Part shown: positions 1 to 9,599 of the stretch, in pieces
How positions within the stretch are numbered: position 1 is the stretch's first letter
How the letters are laid out: every line of letters starts with the position of its first letter
Source of the DNA: an uncultured Dorea sp.
GTDB lineage: Bacteria; Bacillota; Clostridia; Lachnospirales; Lachnospiraceae
Reading direction: 5' to 3'
Assembly: GCA_947652615.1 (NCBI GenBank)
Contig: CANTDX010000001.1
Span: 1 to 64,000 of the forward strand
DNA: 64,000 nucleotides
Translations under genes and position numbers: made by a program
The notes under the pieces: model-generated
What the model was told of the DNA's origin: nothing
The model's input: only the letters and a program-made list of their open reading frames with translations
The model's database searches: none

Positions 1-1426
1 CCATAGCGATGTCGCCGCATCCGGATACACAGCATGTACCCATACCGCGCGCAACAACGGCTGCATGGCTTGTCATACCGCCGCGTACCGTCAGGATACC
101 CTGTGAGGACTTCATACCTGTGATATCCTCCGGTGATGTCTCAAGACGTACCAGAACAACCTTCTCGCCTCTTGCATGCCACTCAACAGCATCCTCTGCC
201 GTAAATACAACCTTACCGCATGCAGCTCCCGGAGAAGCTCCAAGTCCCTTGCCGATCGGTGTAGCAGCCTTAAGCGCAGCAGCGTCAAACTGCGGATGAA
301 GAAGTGTATCTAAGTTACGAGGATCGATCATAGCTACTGCTTCTTCATCAGTCCTCATACCTTCGTCAACGAGGTCACATGCGATCTTAAGAGCAGCCTG
401 AGCCGTTCTCTTACCGTTACGTGTCTGCAGCATATACAGCTTACCGTGCTCAACCGTGAACTCCATATCCTGCATATCTCTATAATGTTTCTCAAGAGTC
501 TCACATACCTTCTTGAACTCTACAAATGCTTCTGGGAATTTCTGTTCCATCTCGGAAATGTGCATAGGCGTGCGGACACCTGCAACTACGTCCTCGCCCT
601 GTGCATTGGTCAGGAACTCGCCAAACAGGCCGTTCTCTCCTGTAGCAGGGTCACGGGTAAATGCAACACCTGTACCGCAGTCGTCACCCATGTTACCAAA
701 TGCCATGGACTGTACGTTAACGGCCGTTCCCCATGAATACGGGATATCGTTATCACGGCGGTAAACATTCGCTCTTGGGTTGTCCCATGAACGGAATACA
801 GCCTTGATCGCGCCCATCAACTGCTCCTTCGGGTCTGTTGGGAAGTCCTGTCCGATCTTCTCTTTGTATTCTGCCTTGAACTGTCCTGCAAGCGCCTTCA
901 GATCGTCTGCGGTAAGCTCAACATCCTGCTTAACGCCCTTCTCTTCCTTCATCTTGTCGATCAGTTCTTCGAAATACTTCTTGCCAACTTCCATAACTAC
1001 GTCAGAGTACATCTGGATAAATCTTCTGTAGCAATCCCATGCCCAACGCGGATTACCGGATTTCTCTGCCAATACCTCAACAACGTCCTCATTCAGGCCA
1101 AGGTTCAGGATCGTATCCATCATACCCGGCATAGATGCTCTTGCGCCGGAACGTACAGAGACAAGAAGCGGATTCTCCTTATCACCGAACTTCTTCTCTG
1201 TGATCGCTTCCATCTTCGTAACAGCTTCCATGATCTGTCCCATGATCTCGTCATTGATCGTTCTTCCGTCTTCATAGTACTGTGTACAGGCTTCGGTTGT
1301 GATCGTAAAGCCCTGCGGCACCGGAAGGCCCAAGCTTGTCATCTCAGCAAGGTTCGCGCCCTTACCACCGAGAAGATTTCTCATGGTTGCGTTACCCTCT
1401 GTGAACATATAAACCCATTTTGCCAT
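1..1426 (-). CDS. ppdK: Pyruvate, phosphate dikinase (N-terminal part, runs off left edge)
   Basis: Interconverts pyruvate, ATP and phosphate with PEP, AMP and pyrophosphate in the cytoplasm; in anaerobic Firmicutes it works in glycolysis and PEP supply. About 475 codons are visible. The N-terminal ATP-grasp region starts MAKWVYMF and has the glycine-rich LLGGKGANLAEM at residues 18-29. The swivelling phosphohistidine motif GGMTSHAAVVARGMG lies at the left edge with its His near residue 454, matching the position known for clostridial PPDK (about 455). The PEP/pyruvate domain is outside the window. The start is the ATG at 1426, eight bases behind a GGAGGT site. A promoter with a palindrome lies upstream. 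Confidence 0.97.
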   Translation of the reverse strand, partial: MAKWVYMFTEGNATMRNLLGGKGANLAEMTSLGLPVPQGFTITTEACTQYYEDGRTINDEIMGQIMEAVTKMEAITEKKFGDKENPLLVSVRSGARASMPGMMDTILNLGLNEDVVEVLAEKSGNPRWAWDCYRRFIQMYSDVVMEVGKKYFEELIDKMKEEKGVKQDVELTADDLKALAGQFKAEYKEKIGQDFPTDPKEQLMGAIKAVFRSWDNPRANVYRRDNDIPYSWGTAVNVQSMAFGNMGDDCGTGVAFTRDPATGENGLFGEFLTNAQGEDVVAGVRTPMHISEMEQKFPEAFVEFKKVCETLEKHYRDMQDMEFTVEHGKLYMLQTRNGKRTAQAALKIACDLVDEGMRTDEEAVAMIDPRNLDTLLHPQFDAAALKAATPIGKGLGASPGAACGKVVFTAEDAVEWHARGEKVVLVRLETSPEDITGMKSSQGILTVRGGMTSHAAVVARGMGTCCVSGCGDIAM

Positions 1427-1474
1427 TTGTCATGACCTCCTAAAAACTATATATTTTTCTAAGTCGCACATAAT

Positions 1475-1503
1475 ATTTTACTGGTTTTACCAGTATTCGT
1501 CAA
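1475..1503 (-). promoter_or_regulatory. ppdK promoter with embedded GntR-like palindrome
   Basis: On the minus strand a -35 TTGACG (1498-1503) and a -10 TAAAAT (1475-1480) are separated by 17 bases. A dyad TACTGGT-3nt-ACCAGTA (1479-1495) fills the spacer and touches the -10. TGGT-N3-ACCA is the core recognised by FadR-subfamily GntR regulators such as PdhR, so a repressor bound here would block polymerase. The regulator is not in the window; that part is inference. Confidence 0.65.
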
Positions 1504-1541
1504 GTATTTCCAAATAGTTTCCAATTGATATTTTCAAACTG

Positions 1542-2171
1542 TTACTGCAAGAGATATTCTATAAACTTTGCCGCCATCTCCGGATTCTGGCTGTTGACGG
1601 GAACTGCCGCATAGATCTCCTCATAGCTCGTCATCTCTTCTTTGCTCAGGATATTCTCATCCTTCAGGCGTACACCGTCGTCAAGTATGGTATCGCCGCT
1701 TCCGCCCGCCTCTGCGCCCAGAAGCTCCTTCATATCCAGGAATCCGTCATGGGCGCTGTAATCCTCATAGACACGCTTGGGGCAGACCAGCACGTCTATG
1801 GCGTCCGCCCCCATCAGTGTCGTAAGCGCCGTCGTGCTCGTCATCTCGCCGCCGTCGTCCGGTATATTGGTACGGATCTGCAAGACCCCGTCTTTTTCAC
1901 TGATATCCGCATACTCAGCAAATGATTCCTCAAGCCATTCTGCCTTCAAGTCATTGCCGCCGATCACGACTGCATTTAACAGAACCTTCGTGCGTATCCC
2001 CTTGTACATCGACACGCCGATACAGATCACCAGCACCAGGCACAGCGCCCCGGCAAGCCACCCCTTATAGTACATCCACAGATATTCTATCTTCTTACCC
2101 AGGGTCATCGTCCCCCAAGTCTCTTTCACGATATACTCTTCCGTACTTTTCTCCGTGTTTTCTATCTTCAT
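1542..2171 (-). CDS. Small membrane-anchored protein of unknown function
   Basis: 209 residues from the ATG at 2171, which sits behind GGGAGGT; this start also removes the overlap that a longer frame (to 2231) would have with the preceding oxidoreductase gene. A cytoplasmic N-terminus of about 37 residues is followed by one hydrophobic helix (about 38-56) and an extracytoplasmic domain of about 150 residues. The domain has stretches such as IDVLVCPKRVYEDY and ends NPEMAAKFIEYLLQ, which recalls the ends of periplasmic-binding-like folds, but no family is recognised. It is the last gene of a five-gene minus-strand run with tdh, kbl, the M18 peptidase and the oxidoreductase. Confidence 0.8.
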   Translation of the reverse strand: MKIENTEKSTEEYIVKETWGTMTLGKKIEYLWMYYKGWLAGALCLVLVICIGVSMYKGIRTKVLLNAVVIGGNDLKAEWLEESFAEYADISEKDGVLQIRTNIPDDGGEMTSTTALTTLMGADAIDVLVCPKRVYEDYSAHDGFLDMKELLGAEAGGSGDTILDDGVRLKDENILSKEEMTSYEEIYAAVPVNSQNPEMAAKFIEYLLQ

Positions 2172-2200
2172 CCGTACCTCCCGGTTCTTACTCTGAACTG

Positions 2201-3505
2201 TTACGTAAATTCCGCTATCCTGACCGGACACCCGTCATGAGTTCTGGAATACTCTGCCGCCAGCGCACAGTAATGGCTCTCCAGAGACTTGTCAAGAGAG
2301 GTCACATAAGAACTCTCTTCCTTCTCGCCGCTGATCATATCCAGGAATTCCACCAGCATACGCTCATCTCCGCCGCCGTGCCCCGAGAAATCCCCGGCAA
2401 GCTCTGCCACATTGACGGTCTCCACCGGCATCCCGCTGTCAAATCTCCGGATACTGATCTCACAGTTCTCGATCTTCCCCACCATATTCACACGCATCTC
2501 ACCTTTGGTGCCCATGAACCTGGCATACCTGGAGATCTCCGGCGTAAAGGCACACATCGTGAAGCTCATGGTCGTCCCGTCGGTCATCTTAAGATTCACC
2601 ACCTGGTGATCTACCACGTCATTGTCACAGTGATATACACACCGGCCGTATCTTCCTTCCCGAAGCGCCTCCATGATCTTCTCCTCCGTGGGGCCGGACG
2701 GCACCAGCACGTCTAACGGCCACTGCCTGTTCCCCTTCCGGAAACCGGTCTCTTCATTGTCCAGGTAGATCTTCTCCGCGTCGAATGGACAGGCTTCCTT
2801 CACCTTGCAGCCGTCCAGGCATCGCTTCGTACAGCCGGCCGGTGCCTGTTCCTTCTTGAAGAGATACGTGTCTCCGTAAGACGTCACCGACTCGCAGGTC
2901 TTCCCCGCAAGCCAGAGATACAGATCCATATCGTGGCAGCATTTCTGCAGGATCATGGGGCTCGTCTCCTTTGAATTGGACCAGTTCCCGCGCACGAAGC
3001 TGTGCGCCTGATGATACCATCCTACATTCTCGGAAGCCATGATGGATACCACATCCCCGATCACACCTTCCTCCAGAAGTTCCTTCACCTTCTGGTAGAT
3101 GGGCGTATAGCGGAGCACATGGCATACCACTACCTTCCGCCCGCAGCGCTTCGCCGCCTCGGCAAGCCTCTGACATTCCTCCACCTCTGGCGACACCGGC
3201 TTCTCGAGAAGGAGATGATACCCCTTCTCAAGCGCCGCGATGGCATGCCCTACATGCTGCCGGTCCTGTGTCGCGATGACCATGACGTCGGCAAGCTTCT
3301 CTTCGGCAAGCATCTCCTCCGCACTGGAGAAACAAGCTTCCTTCGGCAGACGGAATTCCTCTGCCGCAAGCGCAACCTTCTTTGGATCGATATCCGCCGC
3401 CGCAACAATCTCCATCTTATCCGGATAAAGCATCCCGATCTTCCCGTAATTATCTCTTCCCCGGTTCCCCAATCCGGCTATCGCAACCTTAATCGGCCTA
3501 CTCAT
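2201..3505 (-). CDS. Gfo/Idh/MocA family oxidoreductase
   Basis: 434 residues. An N-terminal Rossmann domain (VAIAGLGNRGRDNYG at about 7-21) binds NAD(P); the EKP signature of the family appears in LLLEKPVSPEVEEC near residue 100. The C-terminal alpha/beta domain would bind a sugar or cyclitol. A cysteine-rich insert, GCTKRCLDGCKVKEACP followed by DAEKIY, lies in the middle; this insert is seen in a subset of the family from gut bacteria and may bind metal. The gene starts 15 bases after the M18 peptidase stop, so it is probably cotranscribed with the threonine-degradation genes, though no shared pathway is evident. The substrate is unknown. Confidence 0.92.
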   Translation of the reverse strand: MSRPIKVAIAGLGNRGRDNYGKIGMLYPDKMEIVAAADIDPKKVALAAEEFRLPKEACFSSAEEMLAEEKLADVMVIATQDRQHVGHAIAALEKGYHLLLEKPVSPEVEECQRLAEAAKRCGRKVVVCHVLRYTPIYQKVKELLEEGVIGDVVSIMASENVGWYHQAHSFVRGNWSNSKETSPMILQKCCHDMDLYLWLAGKTCESVTSYGDTYLFKKEQAPAGCTKRCLDGCKVKEACPFDAEKIYLDNEETGFRKGNRQWPLDVLVPSGPTEEKIMEALREGRYGRCVYHCDNDVVDHQVVNLKMTDGTTMSFTMCAFTPEISRYARFMGTKGEMRVNMVGKIENCEISIRRFDSGMPVETVNVAELAGDFSGHGGGDERMLVEFLDMISGEKEESSYVTSLDKSLESHYCALAAEYSRTHDGCPVRIAEFT

Positions 3506-3520
3506 ATCCTATCCCTCTTC

Positions 3521-4918
3521 CTACATCTCGAGCAAAAATGCTTTGTAGCCTTTGTATGCTTCATATACATCTGCCTTGCTGGTCACTTCCCACGGCGCAT
3601 GCATGCTTAATACCGGTACGCCGCTGTCGATGACTTCCATCCCGTAATTCGCCATGATATAGGCGATCGTTCCGCCTCCGCCGACGTCTACCTTGCCAAG
3701 CTCCGCGAACTGATACGCCACCTCGTGGTCCTCCATCGCTTTCCTGATCCGCGCCAGATATTCGGCGTTCGCATCATTGGAGCCGCCTTTGCCCCTGCTT
3801 CCGGTAAATTTATTAAATACCAGACCCTTCCCGAAGAAGGCTGAACTGCGCTTCTCAAATGCCTCTGCGAACATGGGGTCATACGCCGCGCTTACATCAG
3901 AAGAAAGCATCCTTGAGTTCTGCAGCGCACGTCTTACCTTAAGCTCAGACTCGCTTCCCTCCAACGCGATCATTTCCGCGATCACATTCTCGAAGAAACG
4001 GGAATGCATACCGGTCGCCCCTACGCTTCCGATCTCTTCCTTGTCCACCAGGATGCAGCAGGCTGTCTTCTCCACCTCTTCCACATCCAGGATCGCGAAC
4101 AAAGATGTGAACGCACATACCCTGTCGTCCTGTCCGTACGCCAGTATCATACTCCGGTCGATTCCGCAGTCTCTTGCCCTTCCCGCCGGAACGATCTCAA
4201 GCTCTGCCGACGCGAAATCATCCTCTTCCATATCATAATATTCCTTGAGGATCCGCATCACATTAGACTTCACGGCTTCCTTCTCTTCTTCATCCAGATC
4301 CTTGTCCTGCTCAAGCGGGCAGCTTCCAAATAAGATATCAAGCTTCTCCCCCTCGATCACCTCGTTGGCCTTCTTCTCCATCTGCTTCGCCGCAAGGTGA
4401 ACCAGCAGGTCCGTGATGACAAATACAGGATCCTCATCCTTATCCCCGATATTCACCTCAGCTGCCGTTCCGTCCTTCTTCGCAATGACGCCATGCAGTG
4501 CAAGCGGGATCGCAACCCATTGGTATTTCTTAATCCCGCCGTAATAATGCGTATCCAGATACGCGAATTCATCATTCTCATATAACGGATTCTGCTTGAT
4601 ATCGATACGCGGAGAATCAATGTGCGCCCCTAAGATGTTCATCCCTTCTTCGAGCGGCCGTTTCCCGATATGGAAGGCCGCAATGGCCTTGTCCATGCAC
4701 ACCGCATACACTTTATCTCCGGCCTTCAACGGCTGTCCTGCCTTGAGAACCGATTCCAGAGACTTGTATCCCTTCTTCTCGATCCTGTCAACCGTAAGCT
4801 TCACACACTCACGCTCCGTCTTGCCCGCATCCAGACACGCCTTATAATCATCGCTGATTCTCTCCAACTCCCCGCGCGCCGGTGCGTCGTATGATTTCCA
4901 TATATTTTCCTTGCCCAT
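3521..4918 (-). CDS. M18 family aminopeptidase
   Basis: 465 residues, the usual length for the cytosolic di-zinc M18 family. Metal-binding landmarks are visible: GAHIDSPRID in the first quarter (His and Asp ligands), DKEEIGSVGATGM in the middle (catalytic Glu-Glu region) and the final His in VLSMHAPWEVTSKAD near the C-terminus. The enzyme removes N-terminal residues from peptides. It lies 32 bases after kbl and 15 bases before the oxidoreductase gene, all on the minus strand, which fits an amino-acid salvage operon with threonine degradation. The exact residue preference cannot be told from sequence. Confidence 0.94.
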   Translation of the reverse strand: MGKENIWKSYDAPARGELERISDDYKACLDAGKTERECVKLTVDRIEKKGYKSLESVLKAGQPLKAGDKVYAVCMDKAIAAFHIGKRPLEEGMNILGAHIDSPRIDIKQNPLYENDEFAYLDTHYYGGIKKYQWVAIPLALHGVIAKKDGTAAEVNIGDKDEDPVFVITDLLVHLAAKQMEKKANEVIEGEKLDILFGSCPLEQDKDLDEEEKEAVKSNVMRILKEYYDMEEDDFASAELEIVPAGRARDCGIDRSMILAYGQDDRVCAFTSLFAILDVEEVEKTACCILVDKEEIGSVGATGMHSRFFENVIAEMIALEGSESELKVRRALQNSRMLSSDVSAAYDPMFAEAFEKRSSAFFGKGLVFNKFTGSRGKGGSNDANAEYLARIRKAMEDHEVAYQFAELGKVDVGGGGTIAYIMANYGMEVIDSGVPVLSMHAPWEVTSKADVYEAYKGYKAFLLEM

Positions 4919-4950
4919 ATCCTGACTCCTCCTTAGATTCTACCCTCTCC

Positions 4951-6144
4951 TTATTTCATCTCTTCTCTTACTTCTTTGAAGCACTTCACAATAAAGTCTA
5001 TATCCTCTTTTGTATGGCTCGCACATACCTGTGTACGGATCCTTGCCTTCCCCTTTGGAACCACCGGATAGGAGAACGCCACCACGTAGACACCCTTCTC
5101 CATCATCCGCTTCGCAAATTCAGCCGCCGTCTTCTCGTCATACAGCATCACCGGCACACACGGATGCGTTCCCGGAATGATATCGAATCCATTATCCACC
5201 AGTTTCTTGCGGTAATAAGCTGTTACTTCCTCCAGATGATCCCGAAGCTCGGTACTCTCATCCAGCATATCGAATAATTCGATACTTGCCCCCGCGATCG
5301 CCGGCGCCAGGGAATTAGAGAACAGATACGGACGGCTTCTCTGGCGCAGAAGGTCAATGATCTCCCTGCGGCCTGACGTATACCCGCCGGACGCTCCTCC
5401 AAGAGCCTTGCCCAGGGTTCCCGTGATAATATCTACACGCCCCTGTACGCCGCAATACTCCGGCGTCCCGCGCCCGGTCTTGCCTACGAATCCAACCGCA
5501 TGACTGTCGTCCACCATCACCAGCGCATTGTACTGATCCGCCAGATCACATACACCTTTCAGATTGCAGATGATCCCGTCCATAGAGAACACTCCGTCCG
5601 TCGCGATCAGCTTGATCCTCGCACCGGCCTCGTCCGCCTCTTTTAGCTTCGCCTCCAGATCGTCCATATCGTTATTCTTATAGCGGAACCGTTTTGCCTT
5701 GCACAGACGGACACCGTCGATGATGGAAGCATGATTCAGCTCATCACTGATCACAGCATCGTCTGCCGTCAGGATCGTCTCAAATAATCCTCCGTTCGCA
5801 TCAAAACAGGAAGAATACAGGATCGTATCATCCGTCCCAAGGAACTCGGATATCTTCTTCTCCAGCTTCTTGTGGATATCCTGTGTTCCGCAGATAAACC
5901 GCACGGAAGCCACTCCATATCCCTTCTCGTCATAGGTTCTCTTCGCAGCCTCGATCAGACGCGGGCTGTCCCCCAGCCCCAGATAATTATTCGCACACAT
6001 GCAAAGAAGCTCTCTTCCGTCCTCCAGCTTAACCCTCGCACCCTGCGGTGAGACAAACGGGGCCTCGCCCTTGAACAGGCCTGCTTCTTTGATTCCTTCT
6101 ACTTCTCTGGTATAAATACTTAAAATATCATCTTTACGTGCCAT
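4951..6144 (-). CDS. kbl: Glycine C-acetyltransferase (2-amino-3-ketobutyrate CoA ligase)
   Basis: 397 residues of the alpha-oxoamine synthase family of fold-type I PLP enzymes. It splits 2-amino-3-ketobutyrate with CoA into glycine and acetyl-CoA. The PLP-binding Lys is in [18 protein letters not shown]; the [18 protein letters not shown] stretch carries the cofactor-contacting Asp and His. The gene starts 29 bases after the tdh stop, giving the classical tdh-kbl pair for threonine degradation. 8-amino-7-oxononanoate synthase (BioF) is a close relative, but the tdh neighbour settles the call. Confidence 0.95.
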   Translation of the reverse strand: MARKDDILSIYTREVEGIKEAGLFKGEAPFVSPQGARVKLEDGRELLCMCANNYLGLGDSPRLIEAAKRTYDEKGYGVASVRFICGTQDIHKKLEKKISEFLGTDDTILYSSCFDANGGLFETILTADDAVISDELNHASIIDGVRLCKAKRFRYKNNDMDDLEAKLKEADEAGARIKLIATDGVFSMDGIICNLKGVCDLADQYNALVMVDDSHAVGFVGKTGRGTPEYCGVQGRVDIITGTLGKALGGASGGYTSGRREIIDLLRQRSRPYLFSNSLAPAIAGASIELFDMLDESTELRDHLEEVTAYYRKKLVDNGFDIIPGTHPCVPVMLYDEKTAAEFAKRMMEKGVYVVAFSYPVVPKGKARIRTQVCASHTKEDIDFIVKCFKEVREEMK

Positions 6145-6173
6145 CTTAATATCTTCTCCCTCTTTCTCTATTC

Positions 6174-7235
6174 TTAATCATTCACATGCGCCCAATCAAG
6201 GATTACCTTGCCCGACTGTCCGGAAATCATCGCCTCAAAGCCCTTCTCATAATCCTTGATATCAAAATGATGTGTAATGATCGGGGAAATATCCAGCCCC
6301 GCCTGGATCATTGTAGACATCTTATACCAGGTATCCCACACTTTTCTTCCATAAATTCCCCGGATATTCAGCCCGTTAAAGATCACCGTCTCCAGATCCA
6401 CGACCGCGTCCGTCCTTTGAAGTCCAAGCAGCGCAATATTTCCGCCATGCTTCATATTATGGATCATATCGTGCAGCCCTGCCTGTGACCCGGACATCTC
6501 AAGCCCCACGTCGAATCCTTCCGTCATACCGATATCCTTCATCACATCCGCAAGCTTCTCTTCCTTCAGATTCACCGTCCTTGTAGCTCCAAGCTTCTCG
6601 GCCAGTTCAAGCCTGTAAGGATTCATATCGGTCACGACAACATGTCTTGCCCCTGAGAACTTCGCGATCGCCGCTGCCATACATCCAATCGGCCCTGCTC
6701 CTGCAACCAGCACGTCCTCCCCAAGCATCTCATAAGACAGCGCCGTATGGGTTGCATTCCCAAAAGGATCGAAGATCGCATACATCTCCTCCGGGATCGC
6801 CGGATTACACGGCCATACATTGCAAGACGGGATCACCAGATATTCCGCAAATGCTCCGTTGCGGTTCACACCTACACCCTTCGCATCCTTACAGTTCTCC
6901 TTGTGACCCTCCAGACAGTTCCTACATTTCCCACAAGTAATATGGCCTTCCCCGGATACCAGATGCCCCGGCTTAAATCCTCTGACTCCGTTCCCTACCT
7001 CAACAACTTCACCCACATACTCGTGTCCGGCTGTCAAGCCAATCGGGATGGTATGCTGCGCCCAGTCGTTCCACTGATAAATGTGCACATCTGTTCCGCA
7101 GATTGCCGTCTTCCTGATTTTGATCTTAACATCATTCGGACCCACCTCCGGAACCGGCACTCGCTTCAGCCACAACCCTTCCTGGGGCTTCTCCTTCACC
7201 AGCGCCCACATCAGTCCGTCGTTCTTCTCACTCAA
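6174..7235 (-). CDS. tdh: L-threonine 3-dehydrogenase
   Basis: 353-residue zinc-dependent medium-chain dehydrogenase that oxidises L-threonine to 2-amino-3-ketobutyrate with NAD+. Catalytic zinc ligands are in [10 protein letters not shown] and GHEYVGEV; the structural zinc loop is [15 protein letters not shown]; the Rossmann glycine motif is [14 protein letters not shown]. The product is the substrate of the kbl enzyme encoded just downstream. The start is the ATG at 7235 behind an AGGAGGAATATAG site. A sorbitol dehydrogenase is the main alternative, rejected because of the kbl linkage. Confidence 0.95.
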   Translation of the reverse strand: MSEKNDGLMWALVKEKPQEGLWLKRVPVPEVGPNDVKIKIRKTAICGTDVHIYQWNDWAQHTIPIGLTAGHEYVGEVVEVGNGVRGFKPGHLVSGEGHITCGKCRNCLEGHKENCKDAKGVGVNRNGAFAEYLVIPSCNVWPCNPAIPEEMYAIFDPFGNATHTALSYEMLGEDVLVAGAGPIGCMAAAIAKFSGARHVVVTDMNPYRLELAEKLGATRTVNLKEEKLADVMKDIGMTEGFDVGLEMSGSQAGLHDMIHNMKHGGNIALLGLQRTDAVVDLETVIFNGLNIRGIYGRKVWDTWYKMSTMIQAGLDISPIITHHFDIKDYEKGFEAMISGQSGKVILDWAHVND

Positions 7236-7288
7236 TTCTATATTCCTCCTGTTCCTGCCGCCTGTCCGGCAGCATTCTATATGATGCC

Positions 7289-7319
7289 ATTATAACACTC
7301 ACCAACATTGTATACAATG
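7289..7319 (-). promoter_or_regulatory. tdh promoter overlapped by a 14-bp palindrome
   Basis: Minus-strand -10 TATAAT (7289-7294) and -35 TTGTAT (7312-7317) are spaced by 17 bases. The perfect palindrome CATTGTATACAATG (7306-7319) covers the -35, as an operator would. TTGTATACAA-type dyads are common targets of GntR-family repressors; the regulator itself is not identified here. Confidence 0.6.
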
Positions 7320-7337
7320 GATTTTAGGGTATAATTT

Positions 7338-7371
7338 AGGGACGCAGCAAATTACCATTCACTGCGTCCCT
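7338..7371. terminator. Hairpin between glyQS and tdh
   Basis: A perfect 10-bp stem, AGGGACGCAG (7338-7347) with CTGCGTCCCT (7362-7371), and a 14-base loop lie just past the glyQS stop codon. It is a likely 3' end for glyQS mRNA, but no clear T-run follows on the minus strand, so intrinsic termination is not certain. Confidence 0.5.
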
Positions 7372-7381
7372 ATATAGAATA

Positions 7382-8773
7382 TTACCATTCGAATTTCTTA
7401 GCAAAATACGCATCCAGATCTTCGATCTTCACTCTCTCCTGCTCCATCGTATCACGGTCGCGTACCGTTACCGCCTGGTCTTCCTCAGAATCGAAATCAT
7501 AGGTCACACAGAACGGTGTGCCGATCTCATCCTGACGGCGGTAGCGCTTGCCGATATTGCCGCGCTCATCATACTCACAGTTATACTTCTTAGAAAGCTG
7601 TGCATATACCTTCTCGGCGCCTTCATTCAGCTTCTTGGACAGCGGCAGGACACCGATCTTAACCGGTGCAAGCGCCGGATGGAAGTGAAGGACCGTTCTC
7701 ATATCGCCGCCTTCAAGCTCTTCCTCATCATACGCGCTGCACAGGAACGCAAGCACCATACGGTCCGCTCCCAGTGACGGCTCGATTACATACGGAATGT
7801 ATTTGATCTTCTTCTCGTCATCAAAGTATGTCATATCCTGCTTGGAGGTATTCTGATGCTGCGTCAGGTCGAAATCCGTCCTGTCCGCGATTCCCCACAG
7901 CTCGCCCCAGCCAAACGGGAATAAGAACTCAACGTCTGTCGTAGCCTTGCTGTAGTGGCTTAATTCTTCCGGTGAATGGTCGCGGTAACGAACCTCTTCT
8001 TCCTTAAGGCCCAGCGCTTTAAGCCAGTCAAGACAGAACTGTTTCCAGTATGCAAACCACTCAAGGTCTGTATCCGGCTCACAGAAGAACTCTAACTCCA
8101 TCTGCTCGAACTCTCTGGTACGGAAGGTAAAGTTACCTGGTGTGATCTCATTACGGAAGGACTTACCAACCTGGCAGATACCAAACGGGATCTTCTTCCT
8201 GGAGGTACGCTGTACATTCTTGAAATTAACGAAGATACCCTGGGCAGTCTCCGGACGCAGATACACGATGCTCTTAGCATCCTCCGTAACTCCCTGGAAG
8301 GTCTTGAACATCAGGTTGAACTCGCGGATCTCCGTGAAATTATGCTTGCCGCAGGTCGGGCATGGAATCTCATGCTCCCTGATATAAGCCTCCATCTGCT
8401 CATGGCTCCATCCGTCAATGCTGTCTCCGATATCTATGTTATTCTCATGGGCATAATCTTCGATCATCTTGTCCGCACGAAAACGCTCATGGCACTCTTT
8501 ACAGTCCATAAGAGGATCACTGAATCCACCCAGATGTCCGCTTGCCACCCAGGTCTGAGGATTCATCAGGATCGCACAGTCCACACCTACATTATACGGG
8601 GACTCCTGCACGAACTTCTGCCACCACGCCCTCTTAACGTTATTCTTCAATTCCACTCCAAGGTTACCGTAATCCCATGTATTGGCAAGCCCGCCATAGA
8701 TCTCAGACCCTGGATAAACGAACCCCCTGGTTTTCGCCAATGCTACGATCTTGTCCATAGTCTTTTCTACCAT
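7382..8773 (-). CDS. glyQS: Glycyl-tRNA synthetase (alpha2 type)
   Basis: 463-residue class II aminoacyl-tRNA synthetase that charges tRNA-Gly. It is the single-chain homodimeric type, not the alpha/beta GlyQ-GlyS tetramer. Seen motifs: [14 protein letters not shown], the motif 2 loop [19 protein letters not shown], and motif 3 [14 protein letters not shown], followed by the anticodon-binding domain. A zinc-type cluster occurs as CKEC near residue 90 and CPTC further on. The start is the ATG at 8773 behind GGTGAGGAAGAG. No T-box was found in the leader. Confidence 0.97.
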   Translation of the reverse strand: MVEKTMDKIVALAKTRGFVYPGSEIYGGLANTWDYGNLGVELKNNVKRAWWQKFVQESPYNVGVDCAILMNPQTWVASGHLGGFSDPLMDCKECHERFRADKMIEDYAHENNIDIGDSIDGWSHEQMEAYIREHEIPCPTCGKHNFTEIREFNLMFKTFQGVTEDAKSIVYLRPETAQGIFVNFKNVQRTSRKKIPFGICQVGKSFRNEITPGNFTFRTREFEQMELEFFCEPDTDLEWFAYWKQFCLDWLKALGLKEEEVRYRDHSPEELSHYSKATTDVEFLFPFGWGELWGIADRTDFDLTQHQNTSKQDMTYFDDEKKIKYIPYVIEPSLGADRMVLAFLCSAYDEEELEGGDMRTVLHFHPALAPVKIGVLPLSKKLNEGAEKVYAQLSKKYNCEYDERGNIGKRYRRQDEIGTPFCVTYDFDSEEDQAVTVRDRDTMEQERVKIEDLDAYFAKKFEW

Positions 8774-8805
8774 ATCTCTTCCTCACCTTCTTTTATGATT
8801 TTCTT

Positions 8806-8834
8806 ATTATACCGTCAACCCCTCTTCTTTTCAA
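8806..8834 (-). promoter_or_regulatory. glyQS promoter
   Basis: Minus-strand -35 TTGAAA (8829-8834), 17-base spacer, -10 TATAAT (8806-8811). It lies between the recO stop and glyQS, so glyQS can be transcribed apart from the era-recO operon. The leader is only about 25 bases. Confidence 0.7.
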
Positions 8835-8837
8835 GTA

Positions 8838-9599
8838 TTATTGTACAATTGTTTCCAGGATTTCCAGTGATTTGAAATGTTTTCCAAGATACCTGGCAAG
8901 ATAATCCGTCACGAGTTTCCCCAATTCCTCTAAGACCTCGTCCTTCACCACGAAGGTATAGAGCTTCTCAACCGGCGATGAGATAATGTATTGAAGCGTA
9001 TATAACGTAGACGTCAGAAGCGTCCTTCCGTCCGTGCATTTCCCCCGGCACCGGCTGCATATAAGGCCGCCCCGTTCTACACTGAACACCTGTCCCTGCT
9101 CCGTCGATCTGCAGCAGACACACTCGAACACCTGCGGCCCTTCGCCGTTGACCGCGATCGCCTTAAGCTCGTATATGTACCGGATCAGCCGGTTGGGGAG
9201 CTTAGGGTTCACCAGCGCCCGCATGGTCTGGTACAGAAGCTTAAGAAGCGCCGTCTCATCATTGGCCTCCCTGGCATAATAATTGGCAAGCTCCATAAAG
9301 TAGAATCCGTAATACGCGCCCTCCACGTCCAGCCGAAGCTCCTGAAAATAATTGGAAATAGAGGCCGACACCAATGTATATGATGTCCGCCCCTCATAAA
9401 CGGTAAATTCCCCGAAAGAAAACGGGCTCGTCACTCCCACCAGCGCGCTGTTCGGCTTCCTCGCCCCCCTCGCAAACGCCGCGATCTTCCCTCTCTCCTT
9501 CGTAAGGACAACTATGCGTCTGTCGTATTCACCAACCGGTGTCGCTGCAAGCACCATGCCGGTTACCGTAATCTGATTCACCGCTTTCCCCGCTTTCAT
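8838..9599 (-). CDS. recO: DNA repair protein RecO
   Basis: RecO loads RecA on SSB-coated single strands with RecR and anneals complementary strands. The N-terminal OB fold (ITVTGMVLAATPVGEYDRR) is followed by the helical domain and a C-terminal zinc finger with CVCC and ICSRC pairs. The longest frame starts at 9755, but family alignment places the start near MKAGKAVNQ at 9599; a GTG at 9581 behind GCGGGGAAA is an equal alternative. Either start overlaps the end of the small yqzL-like gene, so translation is probably coupled. About 253 residues, normal for the family. Confidence 0.93.
   Translation of the reverse strand: MKAGKAVNQITVTGMVLAATPVGEYDRRIVVLTKERGKIAAFARGARKPNSALVGVTSPFSFGEFTVYEGRTSYTLVSASISNYFQELRLDVEGAYYGFYFMELANYYAREANDETALLKLLYQTMRALVNPKLPNRLIRYIYELKAIAVNGEGPQVFECVCCRSTEQGQVFSVERGGLICSRCRGKCTDGRTLLTSTLYTLQYIISSPVEKLYTFVVKDEVLEELGKLVTDYLARYLGKHFKSLEILETIVQ

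Noticed and set aside
1922..2716. Plus-strand open frame of 264 codons
   Set aside because: Opposite the small membrane protein and the Gfo/Idh gene, low-complexity His/Pro/Arg content, no motif.
4951..6144. kbl gene as 8-amino-7-oxononanoate synthase (bioF)
   Set aside because: It directly follows tdh and no biotin genes are nearby.
8774..8837. T-box or other riboswitch before glyQS
   Set aside because: The leader is about 25 bases after a clear promoter; no TGGNACC element is present.
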